From Moritella sp. Urea-trap-13 (lineage in GTDB: Bacteria; Pseudomonadota; Gammaproteobacteria; Enterobacterales; Moritellaceae), in the NCBI RefSeq assembly GCF_002836355.1, contig NZ_PJCA01000031.1, positions 1,178,001 to 1,242,000 of the forward strand: a stretch of DNA of 64,000 nucleotides. Direction: 5' to 3'. Positions within the stretch are counted from its first letter, which is position 1; every line of letters begins with the position of its first letter. Below the pieces are notes generated by a model. That model did not search any database, was not told the DNA's origin, and saw nothing but the letters and a program-made list of their open reading frames with translations. Below, one piece after another: positions 37,090-44,571 of this stretch. A program made the translations under genes and the position numbers.

Positions 37090-37212
37090 TATCTCTCCTT
37101 GAAATCAGTTCTTATACCAATATAACTAATCTGTTTCCTTCCTATATTTTCAATACCTTACCACGAATTATTCCATCAAATACAGAGCAAATAAAAAGTA
37201 CCTATATTCCTC

Positions 37213-37581
37213 CTAGGTCATAGTTTGACTTGGAAATGATATTTCTAATACCACACATTCTTGTTCACAAATAAACGGCCCATGAACTTCACTCGGTGGG
37301 CGACTAGCGTAATCCCCTGCTTCTAGCCAAACATCAAAAGCTACATCAAAGAGACGACCAGATACGATGTATATTTCTTCTGGATATTCATGAGACTTAC
37401 CACCAAACATTGAAGTATCAGCACCCGCTTTGAATCGAGTTAAACGAGTGTAATCTCCCGTGACAGGGTCCATAGATAACGTTAGCTGCTCAAGGTCACC
37501 ATTTGAACCCTCAATCGCATCCCATTGGCTTTTACTCGTCGATGCTAATGTATTCCAATACTGAATTGTGCTTTTACTCAT
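37213..37581 (-). CDS. Cupin-domain protein (ChrR-like)
   Basis: I take the ATG at 37579-37581, preceded by GGAGG with eight-base spacing; an upstream in-frame start would add eleven residues. The 122-residue protein is a single cupin barrel: SHEYPEEIYIVSGRLFD (metal-binding motif 1) and RPPSEVHGPF (motif 2 with His). It probably binds a metal. Its stop lies close to the LysE gene start region on the same strand, but no shared function is evident. Confidence 0.8.
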   Translation of the reverse strand: MSKSTIQYWNTLASTSKSQWDAIEGSNGDLEQLTLSMDPVTGDYTRLTRFKAGADTSMFGGKSHEYPEEIYIVSGRLFDVAFDVWLEAGDYASRPPSEVHGPFICEQECVVLEISFPSQTMT

Positions 37582-37618
37582 AATACCGACCTCCCTGTGT
37601 AAAAATGCACCCAACTCT

Positions 37619-38260
37619 TTATTTTTGCTTAAGAATCAGTGAACTAAAATATATCATTGCTGAGCCAGACAACCTTTGAACCCAATTACCGATTTTAGAA
37701 TTTTTGGCTGATGATTTTATTCTGTCAATTGCGAAAGTAACGCCTGTGAACCAAAAAAATATAATGCTCGCATGAATTGAAACTAAAGAAAATGCATTCA
37801 AATATGAGAAGTTGTCAGGTGATATAAATTGAGGAAAGGCTGCTAAGTAGAACATAGATACCTTGGGATTTAATATTTGAGTTATAAACCCTTCATTAAA
37901 ATAACTAAGCCCCTTTCTTTCAGTGCTAGTTATGTTTTTCGTTTCTTTATCGTTATTGGTGGTTTTATAAGAGTTAATGATTGCCTTAACCCCAATATAG
38001 AACAAATACCCAGCACCCAATATTTTCACGATGAAATATAGATCGGCAGATTGCATCAATAAGGCTGAAAAACCAAAAATTGAAAGTGCACCATGAAAAA
38101 ACGTAGCCACCGTTAACCCCCAAATATTAAGGATTGAAGCGTGCTTCCCTTGTGCTGATGCCGTTTTTAAAATCAATACCCCATTTGGTCCTGGCGATAT
38201 CACTAAAAGTAGTGCGATTAAGCTAAACGCTAATATGTCATTCACAATTAAGTTCTCCAT
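37619..38260 (-). CDS. LysE/RhtB-family amino acid exporter
   Basis: The protein of about 213 residues has six membrane spans and the family signature LLLVISPGPNGVLIL near the N-terminus and GFITQILNPKVSMFYLAAFP mid-protein. I choose the ATG giving MENLIVNDILAFS, which fits family N-termini; two further in-frame ATGs lie upstream and none has a clear ribosome-binding site. Family members export lysine, homoserine, threonine or leucine. It is transcribed toward the cupin gene. Confidence 0.88.
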   Translation of the reverse strand: MENLIVNDILAFSLIALLLVISPGPNGVLILKTASAQGKHASILNIWGLTVATFFHGALSIFGFSALLMQSADLYFIVKILGAGYLFYIGVKAIINSYKTTNNDKETKNITSTERKGLSYFNEGFITQILNPKVSMFYLAAFPQFISPDNFSYLNAFSLVSIHASIIFFWFTGVTFAIDRIKSSAKNSKIGNWVQRLSGSAMIYFSSLILKQK

Positions 38261-38412
38261 TAATAGAAAACCATAATATTTCATAAAGCACACATTGTTA
38301 AGTTATTCGGTTTACGTTGGTAGATTTGGAATGAAATACTTTAATTACTGATTTAATTGTCTGTGATATGGCATGATCTGCGATCAGATCTTCTGCCGGA
38401 TTTACCTAGAAG

Positions 38413-38877
38413 TTAACTTACTATTTTCTTTGACATATTGTAGCCAGTAATAGCGAAACCAACTTCTTGATACAACTTTAACGCTCTTTGATTATGGTAA
38501 GCCACTCTTAACTTTATTTGCTCAATCCCAGCTGATTGCAATCGAGATTCAAGTGCTTGAATAGCTAATTTCCCATAACCATTATTACGGCTATTCGAGA
38601 AAATGAAAAAATCATAAATGAATGTCGATTTTTCACTTACCTTAATCGAATGCCACAGATAACCGACAAGGTTAGACTCTGACTCAATGCACAATAGTTC
38701 ATGTTCATCGGTTTCCAACCCACCCGGAAAGCAACGAAGAAGATCTTGTTTGGCTAATTCGATAGCCCTTTCCATTGAGTGACCATAATTCTGAGCTATT
38801 TCGTGACTGTAATCATCAATGAAATAATCACAATAAGCGGGGTATTCACTTGCTGTCATTGGCCGAAGTTGGATCAT
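38413..38877 (-). CDS. GNAT-family acetyltransferase
   Basis: The 154-residue protein has the GNAT plan: MIQLRPMTASEYPAY, a central strand IYDFFIFSNSRNNGYGKLAI (acetyl-CoA pyrophosphate loop RNNGYGK) and the C-terminal RVAYHNQRALKLYQEVGF. Substrate unknown. It is one of four GNAT genes between 35.9 and 41.4 kb on the same strand. Confidence 0.88.
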   Translation of the reverse strand: MIQLRPMTASEYPAYCDYFIDDYSHEIAQNYGHSMERAIELAKQDLLRCFPGGLETDEHELLCIESESNLVGYLWHSIKVSEKSTFIYDFFIFSNSRNNGYGKLAIQALESRLQSAGIEQIKLRVAYHNQRALKLYQEVGFAITGYNMSKKIVS

Positions 38878-38942
38878 AATTAGTCCTTTAAAATGAGAAT
38901 AAGATTACAGTGATTAAATACCCGATTTATTACACTTTCTTA

Positions 38943-39503
38943 TCAAGTCCACTTTGGTGCTGGTGGCTTATATGACTGAATAGAGGATAACAACGTTTCT
39001 GGGTTATCTGTGTTGATGATCATTTCGGCATATTCGCGTGTCAAAAAACCAGAGTACGACATATGATCAACCATGTTCATCAGCTGATCATAAAATCCAA
39101 GCACATTATAAAATGCACATGGTTTGGTATGGAGCCCTAATTGTGCCGACGTTAATGCTTCAAATATTTCTTCTAGCGTGCCGACTCCGCCAGGAAGTGC
39201 AACGAAAGCATCAGCCATCTCAGCCATTATCGCTTTTCTTTCGTGCATATCGGAAACAACTTTAAGCTCAGTTAGATTTTGATGTGCGATTTCCTTGTTT
39301 TTAAGATGTTCTGGAATTACACCGTAAACTTTCCCACCATGAGCAAGGACAGAATCAGCAATCACTCCCATCAGACCTACTTTACTACCACCGTAAACCA
39401 CATCAATGCCATTGTTGGCAAAGAACTTTCCTAACATAACCGTAGCTTTAATAAATTCTGGATTATCACCACTGCTTGAGCCACAAAATACTGCGATTCT
39501 CAT
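38943..39503 (-). CDS. LOG-family nucleoside 5'-monophosphate phosphoribohydrolase
   Basis: The 186-residue protein starts MRIAVFCGSSSG and carries VYGGSKVGLMGV, SDMHERKAIMAEMADAFV and the signature PGGVGTLEEIFE. LOG enzymes release a base from nucleoside monophosphates; plant-type members activate cytokinins, while most bacterial ones act on AMP-like substrates. Length is typical for the short LOG class. Confidence 0.9.
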   Translation of the reverse strand: MRIAVFCGSSSGDNPEFIKATVMLGKFFANNGIDVVYGGSKVGLMGVIADSVLAHGGKVYGVIPEHLKNKEIAHQNLTELKVVSDMHERKAIMAEMADAFVALPGGVGTLEEIFEALTSAQLGLHTKPCAFYNVLGFYDQLMNMVDHMSYSGFLTREYAEMIINTDNPETLLSSIQSYKPPAPKWT

Positions 39504-39604
39504 GATTATTCATTTCCTTGTTTAACGTTGTTAGCAACTAACCGCTCATTAAATGGAATACCGTATAACGTGAATTTCAATGATATAATAACGATGATCT
39601 ATTT

Positions 39605-40090
39605 TTACTTTTCAACCTCGAACACCATAGAAATCTCATTTCCAATCAAATCAGCCATCGAATCCTCTATTTTAAAACCAGACTTCTCGTAAGATCTGAT
39701 CGCGCTTTTATTATCTGGATAAACATCAAGCTTAAGAGTAGCGACGTCAAGCTCTGTGGAAGCGTACTTTTTCGCTAATGAAAGTAAGCTTATGCCAATA
39801 CTGTTACCACGATAGCTGGACTCAACATACATTTGAGTAATATTTGCGCTGTCAGTCGATTGTGGGGTTACACCGCATAAACCAACTAACTTAGTGCCAT
39901 GAAATGCACCTAGCATAATATTATTTTGGCAGCCTTCTTCAATCAGTCTTTCAAAATACAGAGTCTGAAAATTAACTTGCTCTAGGTACTTTGAACCAAA
40001 GCAGTCAGGGTGTAACTTTAAACTTTCCAAGCGCACGTGACGATACTGCAGGCTGTCATCAGGTATTAAGGCTCTGTATTTAATATCCAT
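39605..40090 (-). CDS. GNAT-family acetyltransferase
   Basis: I place the start at the ATG at 40088-40090, because AGAGGAC lies just upstream and the domain begins MDIKYRALIPDD; a start at 40132 would add fourteen residues inside the neighbouring gene. The acetyl-CoA motif is SSYRGNSIGISLLSLAKK and the C-terminal signature is KLDVYPDNKSAIRSYEKSGF. It overlaps the methyltransferase gene by 11 bases. Confidence 0.85.
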   Translation of the reverse strand: MDIKYRALIPDDSLQYRHVRLESLKLHPDCFGSKYLEQVNFQTLYFERLIEEGCQNNIMLGAFHGTKLVGLCGVTPQSTDSANITQMYVESSYRGNSIGISLLSLAKKYASTELDVATLKLDVYPDNKSAIRSYEKSGFKIEDSMADLIGNEISMVFEVEK

Positions 40091-40898
40091 ATTGTCCTCT
40101 ATCAACTGATTTTTTAGCGAGTAATAGTCCATGATTACTTGACCCTAACAGAGACGGCTCATCGCATATCTTAAGATGATAATTCAACCATGTCTTATAT
40201 TGCTCTGGCGTAAAGTGATTAACGCCAGATGAGATATATCGATTAAAGCCATCAGTAGCTACATGCCGTAATTTAGTAAAACCATGTTCACTGACAAGGC
40301 TTTCCATTTCTGCGGGTGTGGCAAAGTACCCCACGTTAAAAAAGCTATCAGCAAACTGACTTGGAACCAAACCTGATTCTAAAAGTGTGGATAGAATCTC
40401 AGGTGTAATTAGCTCCGGATATTGCTGAGCAAACATGCCAGCAACGAAATAACGCGAAATGTAAGCAACCGCTAACACACCACCCGGTTTTAGGATCCGA
40501 TAAGCTTCCGAGATAGCCTGCTCACGCAGCTCTTGAGTCTGTAAGTGATAGAGAGGTCCGAGAATAACGCAAAGATCATATGAGTTACTCTCAATAAAAG
40601 GAATAGAGCATGCATTACCCTCATGAATTGAAAGTGTTATATTTTGTTCTTTGGCTTTACGCTGCAGAATATTAACTTGATCTGGAGCTAGCTCAACGGC
40701 TGTTGTATCACAACCCATGTTGGCAAATTTGAGCGAATAACGCCCTGTAGCTGCACCGAGTTCAATGACTTTTATTTTTGGAGCAAGGTATTCTTTCAAT
40801 ACATGCATTGTTGTATCAAATTCCATTTGCGCAATGAACTGCCGAGTAAGACGACTATCTTCATTAGCATCGGTATATTGCGCTATTAATTCTTCCAT
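40080..40898 (-). CDS. Class I SAM-dependent methyltransferase
   Basis: The 272-residue protein has the SAM-binding motif I VIELGAATGRYSLKFA, motif II acidic residue in AVELAPDQ, 'SYDLCVILGPLYHL' and AYRILKPGGVLAVAY. This is the Methyltransf_11/25 group acting on a small molecule; the substrate is unknown. It overlaps the downstream GNAT gene, so the two are likely co-translated. Confidence 0.88.
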   Translation of the reverse strand: MEELIAQYTDANEDSRLTRQFIAQMEFDTTMHVLKEYLAPKIKVIELGAATGRYSLKFANMGCDTTAVELAPDQVNILQRKAKEQNITLSIHEGNACSIPFIESNSYDLCVILGPLYHLQTQELREQAISEAYRILKPGGVLAVAYISRYFVAGMFAQQYPELITPEILSTLLESGLVPSQFADSFFNVGYFATPAEMESLVSEHGFTKLRHVATDGFNRYISSGVNHFTPEQYKTWLNYHLKICDEPSLLGSSNHGLLLAKKSVDRGQYGY

Positions 40899-40939
40899 GA
40901 TGCTTCCTTACAGACACTGCAGCCTGTTATACAGGGCTG

Positions 40940-41404
40940 CTAAATTAATTTTTCCATGACAAAATTTATTAACTTTTGCCCTCTGACTTCTACTAGTTGC
41001 TCTTTAAATAAAGTAAACCCGAGGTGTTCATAGAATGGGCGAGCGGTCACACTCACTTCAGAATAGTATCGGGTTATTCCCTTCTTCAGGCCAATAGAAA
41101 AAACGTGATTCATTAACGCCCTGCCAATACCTTGGCCTTGATACTCGAAATGGCAAAAGAAATGATCGATCAACCCATCATCTTGCAGGTCTGTATACCC
41201 AACGATAACGCCATCCATTTCAGCAACAAATGGTGATAAGCTCGTCATTCTAGTTTTCCAGAATTCAAAGTCAAATGAATCAGGTGCCCATGCTTCAACC
41301 TGCGCTTGAGAGTAGTCGCGGGTATTGATATGACGAACAGTATTAAAAAATATGTCCCATAGCACTTTAGCATCACTTTCAATGTAGTTCCGAATGATTA
41401 TCAC
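40940..41404 (-). CDS. GNAT-family acetyltransferase (YafP-like)
   Basis: The 154-residue protein has SQAQVEAWAPD near residue 32, a motif shared with E. coli YafP, and a GNAT core: FVAEMDGVIVGYTDLQDDGL, HFEYQGQGIGRALMNHV and the C-terminal SVTARPFYEHLGF. YafP acts on nitroaromatic-derived amines; here the substrate is unknown. It sits 41 bases upstream of the methyltransferase gene on the same strand. Confidence 0.87.
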   Translation of the reverse strand: MIIIRNYIESDAKVLWDIFFNTVRHINTRDYSQAQVEAWAPDSFDFEFWKTRMTSLSPFVAEMDGVIVGYTDLQDDGLIDHFFCHFEYQGQGIGRALMNHVFSIGLKKGITRYYSEVSVTARPFYEHLGFTLFKEQLVEVRGQKLINFVMEKLI

Positions 41405-41631
41405 TGTAATCTCGCCTCTTGAAATTTAACGTCCATTCAATGACCTAAAGTGCTAACGATAAGAAATAATATATATTACAAAGGGGTGATCGACAATACC
41501 GAGCATAACTAAAGTGATATAAGTAGTAGGCATTATATTCGAATAAAAACGCTACTTTAGATAACTAAAACAGCGCAGGGTTCAGAAGTAACAAGACTCT
41601 GCTACAAAGGATCTATTCTGATCTAACGTAT

Positions 41632-42012
41632 CTACAATATATCGCGAGATTTAAAAACGTCCTTGGCGACAAACATATCATTGAGTGATGCAGGAAAACC
41701 GGCGTAAACTGACATTTGTAGAATAACCTCAGTCACTTCATTTGGCGTGCAACCAACATTCAATGCACCATTGATATGAACATTCAATTGCGGCTGGCAA
41801 TTACCTAGCGCTGTTAATGCTGCAACAGTTGCTAGTTCTCTGATCCTTAAATCTAAACCATTGCGCTGATAGATATCACCAAAAGGATACTCAATAATGT
41901 ACTTAGCTAAATCAGGACATATGTCCTCCAAACTGCTAATTACATTTAGACCGGCGTCACCATCAATTTCATTTAGCTTATCTAGACCTTTTATGTATCT
42001 TTGATTTTCCAT
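41632..42012 (-). CDS. Carboxymuconolactone-decarboxylase-family protein
   Basis: The 126-residue protein matches the CMD family core, with LRIRELATVAALTALGNCQPQ, LNVHINGALNVGCTPNEVTE and VYAGFPASLNDMFVAK. It has one Cys and a nearby His in the active-site helix rather than the AhpD CxxC pair, so it is more like gamma-CMD than a peroxidase. GGAG precedes the ATG. A MerR-type promoter sits directly upstream, and the adjacent merR-like gene almost certainly controls it. Confidence 0.88.
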   Translation of the reverse strand: MENQRYIKGLDKLNEIDGDAGLNVISSLEDICPDLAKYIIEYPFGDIYQRNGLDLRIRELATVAALTALGNCQPQLNVHINGALNVGCTPNEVTEVILQMSVYAGFPASLNDMFVAKDVFKSRDIL

Positions 42013-42042
42013 GTTCTACTCCAGCTGATAAAAACTAGAGTT

Positions 42043-42073
42043 ACCATAGCGCTTAGAGTTAACTCTAAGTCAA
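42043..42073 (-). promoter_or_regulatory. MerR-type promoter/operator of the CMD gene
   Basis: On the minus strand, TTGACT (42068-42073) and TATGGT (42043-42048) are separated by 19 bases, the over-long spacer that MerR activators correct by distorting DNA. An 18-base perfect palindrome, CTTAGAGTTAACTCTAAG (42052-42069), occupies the spacer, as expected for the dimer site. It begins just after the merR stop codon. Confidence 0.8.
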
Positions 42074-42076
42074 CAG

Positions 42077-42427
42077 CTAAACATGGTTGTCGTAATATTT
42101 AATTTTTTTCTTCAAGGCTTCAAGGTGCTCAAGTTCTGTTGTTATTCTCGCTTCAAGCATTTCAGAATGAAGCACCAATAAAGCTTGTCTCTCGCTGGCA
42201 GTTTCGCTTCCTTCTTCACGCAAGTGCGCATAGTGCAATATCTGCTTTAATGGCATAGCCGTTTCTTTAAGTCTAATGATAAATGCGATCCATTCGAGAT
42301 CTTTCTTAGCGTAATCACGATGACCGCTTTGATTCCGATACACAGGCGCTAACAAGCCAATTTTTTCGTAATACCTTAGAGTATGAGCCGACAAGCCTGT
42401 ATCCGCAGAGAATTGGCTAATGTTCAT
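42077..42427 (-). CDS. MerR-family transcriptional regulator
   Basis: The 116-residue protein has the MerR N-terminal winged helix (MNISQFSADTGLSAHTLRYY, then EKIGLLAPVYRNQSGHRDY), the following LEWIAFIIRLKETAMPLKQI helix, and a C-terminal coiled coil. It lacks the cysteines of metal sensors, so it belongs to the small-molecule or redox-independent group. It is transcribed with, and just upstream of, the CMD gene whose promoter it should control. Confidence 0.9.
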   Translation of the reverse strand: MNISQFSADTGLSAHTLRYYEKIGLLAPVYRNQSGHRDYAKKDLEWIAFIIRLKETAMPLKQILHYAHLREEGSETASERQALLVLHSEMLEARITTELEHLEALKKKIKYYDNHV

Positions 42428-42710
42428 TTAAATTTCCTTATCTATATCGCATTGTAGACACTTACACTGTTTTATAAGCTGTAGTAAAACGGTGAAATAT
42501 ACCCGAATTTATACTAAGCCGTAGGTATTAAAACTATGAACTAGATCTCATTTTCAGTGGTTCTCCTTTTATACTGAGGATCATGTATAGTGGCGCGCGG
42601 CGACTATCTCTAATGCGAATAGCAAAGTGCAGAGTCAATAAATAGGGCATGCAATTGCTCTTATCCCGCGCATTAAGATTATCGCCACAACAATAACCCC
42701 AAGGAGACCT

Positions 42711-44342
42711 ATGTTAGACCCTGTGTTTTATCAATTTTCAACAAGTACAACTCTTATACTCTTAGTTGGCTTTTACGGCCTTACATTTCTCTTCTCAACG
42801 CTAGCTTCAAAAAAATCCGACAGTGTCGATGGTTATATGGTTGCTAATGGCGCAGTCGGATTCGGCATAGCAGCAGCAAGCATGACAGCGACGTGGATTT
42901 GGGCAGCCTCTTTTTACGGCGCGGCAAGTTCAGGCTACCAATACGGTTTATCCGGCTCTTTACACTACGGATTCTGGGGAGCCTTGATGATATTGTTTAT
43001 CTATCCCTACGGCCAACGCTTCCGTGAACTAGCCCCTAGAGCACGTACCTTAGCAGAAATAATGCAAGCAAGGCACGGAACTTCAAGCCAGCTTATCTTA
43101 GCGGTTTCAAACTTAGTTGGCAGCATCATCAGCCTAATGGTTAACTTCACCGCTGCAGGCGCGTTAGTTTCGGTATTAACCCCACTGTCTTTCGAAGTTG
43201 GCGTATTAATCGCTGGTGTTGGCGTTTTATCTTATACTTTGTGGTCCGGTTTTAGAGCATCGATATTAACTGATTTCGCTCAAGTAGTTGCCATGATGGT
43301 TGTCGCTATTGTATTAATCCCTTGGATCTATTTCAGCATGGGCGGTTCAGAAGCACTCTCACAAGGCTTCGATATAATCACAGCTGAGCAGGCCGATTTC
43401 TTCTCGACTAAAGCAATGTTAGAACAAGGTGCACCATTCTTTGTCGCGGTTCTTGCCTACGGTATTGGTAATCAGACCATTGCCCAGCGACTGTTCGCGG
43501 TACGCCAAGACCTCATTAAATCGTCATTTATTACCGCTACACTCGGTTACGGTTCAATCGTCATCGGTTTAGGTATGCTCGGTATGATGGCACTGTTTAT
43601 GGGCATGACGCCGTATGAGGGCGATCTAAACAATCTCATCCCACAAGTCGCTTCAACTTATCTACCACCTGTTGCTATAGGTATGCTATTTATCTTAGTG
43701 ATTGGCTCTCTTTCATCTACGGCTGATTCAGATCTGTCGGCACTTTCTGCCATTGTCATGACAGATATATATGCGAAGAACTTAGCAAAAGGTAAAATCG
43801 ACAATAAGAAGATGCTGCTGTTAGGCCGTATAACCATGATTATCGCGACAGCGCTGGGGTTGATTCTAGCGAGTTTCTCACTCGACATTCTAGTAATGCT
43901 GGTATTTGTCGGGGCATTATGGGGCACACTAGTATTTCCAGTAATTGCTAGCTGTTACTGGGACAGAGTCACCAACCGCGCTTTCTTAAGTGCTGTACTC
44001 GGTGGTTTAACCTTATTTTGTCTGGTTCGTTTTGAATGGATAGCACTTATTGGTGCATGGGCGTCAAGCCTAGAGTTCATTGCCGCGGTCGGTGGTGGTA
44101 CTGTGATTGGCTTAATGTTCTTTGGTTTTACAAATCGCAACGTAGCACTTATTGCGGGGTCGATTGTAGGAATGTTATGCGCTTACTATTTCCATGATTT
44201 CTTACGTGACTACACGGTATTACTTGGCTCTTTAGTTGCCTACGGTGCAAGTACCCTAATCTGTACTGCGGTTAGCTTAACGAGCAACGAACGCTTTGAC
44301 TTTGCGTTGATCCATGAACGTATTCAACACTTTGATGATTAA
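42711..44342 (+). CDS. Sodium:solute symporter family protein
   Basis: The 543-residue protein has about thirteen membrane spans and the SSS pattern. It shows VDGYMVANGAVGFGIAAASM, then TATWIWAASFYGAASSGYQYG near the N-terminus, and LVIGSLSSTADSDLSALSAI in the conserved Na2-site region. The solute is unclear; urea, amino or carboxylic compounds are possible. AAGGAG precedes the ATG with four-base spacing. A 40-residue small-subunit gene follows directly. Confidence 0.88.
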   Translation: MLDPVFYQFSTSTTLILLVGFYGLTFLFSTLASKKSDSVDGYMVANGAVGFGIAAASMTATWIWAASFYGAASSGYQYGLSGSLHYGFWGALMILFIYPYGQRFRELAPRARTLAEIMQARHGTSSQLILAVSNLVGSIISLMVNFTAAGALVSVLTPLSFEVGVLIAGVGVLSYTLWSGFRASILTDFAQVVAMMVVAIVLIPWIYFSMGGSEALSQGFDIITAEQADFFSTKAMLEQGAPFFVAVLAYGIGNQTIAQRLFAVRQDLIKSSFITATLGYGSIVIGLGMLGMMALFMGMTPYEGDLNNLIPQVASTYLPPVAIGMLFILVIGSLSSTADSDLSALSAIVMTDIYAKNLAKGKIDNKKMLLLGRITMIIATALGLILASFSLDILVMLVFVGALWGTLVFPVIASCYWDRVTNRAFLSAVLGGLTLFCLVRFEWIALIGAWASSLEFIAAVGGGTVIGLMFFGFTNRNVALIAGSIVGMLCAYYFHDFLRDYTVLLGSLVAYGASTLICTAVSLTSNERFDFALIHERIQHFDD

Positions 44343-44376
44343 TAACCATTTAATAATTTACAGCTAGGAGCACAAT

Positions 44377-44499
44377 ATGATGTTATCACTCTATATTTTG
44401 ATATGGCCAGTCATTTCAGCTGCAGTGCTGTTCGTGATAGTCCGCGCTTTTTTTAAAGATATGGCAGAAGCCAAGCGCGAAGAACGCGATATTATTTAA
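44377..44499 (+). CDS. Transporter small subunit (40-residue membrane protein)
   Basis: AGGAG (44366-44370) precedes the ATG by six bases. The product is 40 residues: one membrane span (about 3-24: LYILIWPVISAAVLFVIV) followed by RAFFKDMAEAKREERDII. This pattern, a short 'LYxLIWP' helix then an R-F-K-D basic tail, matches small subunits that accompany SSS-type symporters in marine bacteria. It begins 34 bases after the symporter stop and is followed by a terminator, so the two form a two-gene operon. Confidence 0.8.
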   Translation: MMLSLYILIWPVISAAVLFVIVRAFFKDMAEAKREERDII

Positions 44500-44501
44500 A
44501 T

Positions 44502-44542
44502 AAAAATCAGGGTACCCAATATGCTTGGATACCCTGATTTAG
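44502..44542 (+). terminator. Terminator of the symporter operon
   Basis: AATCAGGGTA (44505-44514) pairs with TACCCTGATT (44530-44539), with inner CCAA/TTGG extending the stem. A-rich sequence on the left and TTTA on the right suggest it may work in both directions, also for the minus-strand gene ending at 44572. Confidence 0.7.
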
Positions 44543-44571
44543 TTTAACGCTATTAGTTCAGAACGCTGACG

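Noticed and set aside
41405-41631. Small gene in the gap after the YafP-like gene
   Set aside because: Stops occur in all frames and no ribosome-binding site precedes any short frame.
35427-42427. Chromosomal integron cassette array
   Set aside because: The gene content is suggestive, but intergenic sequences do not repeat one another, no integrase is present and no complete attC pair of core sites was found.
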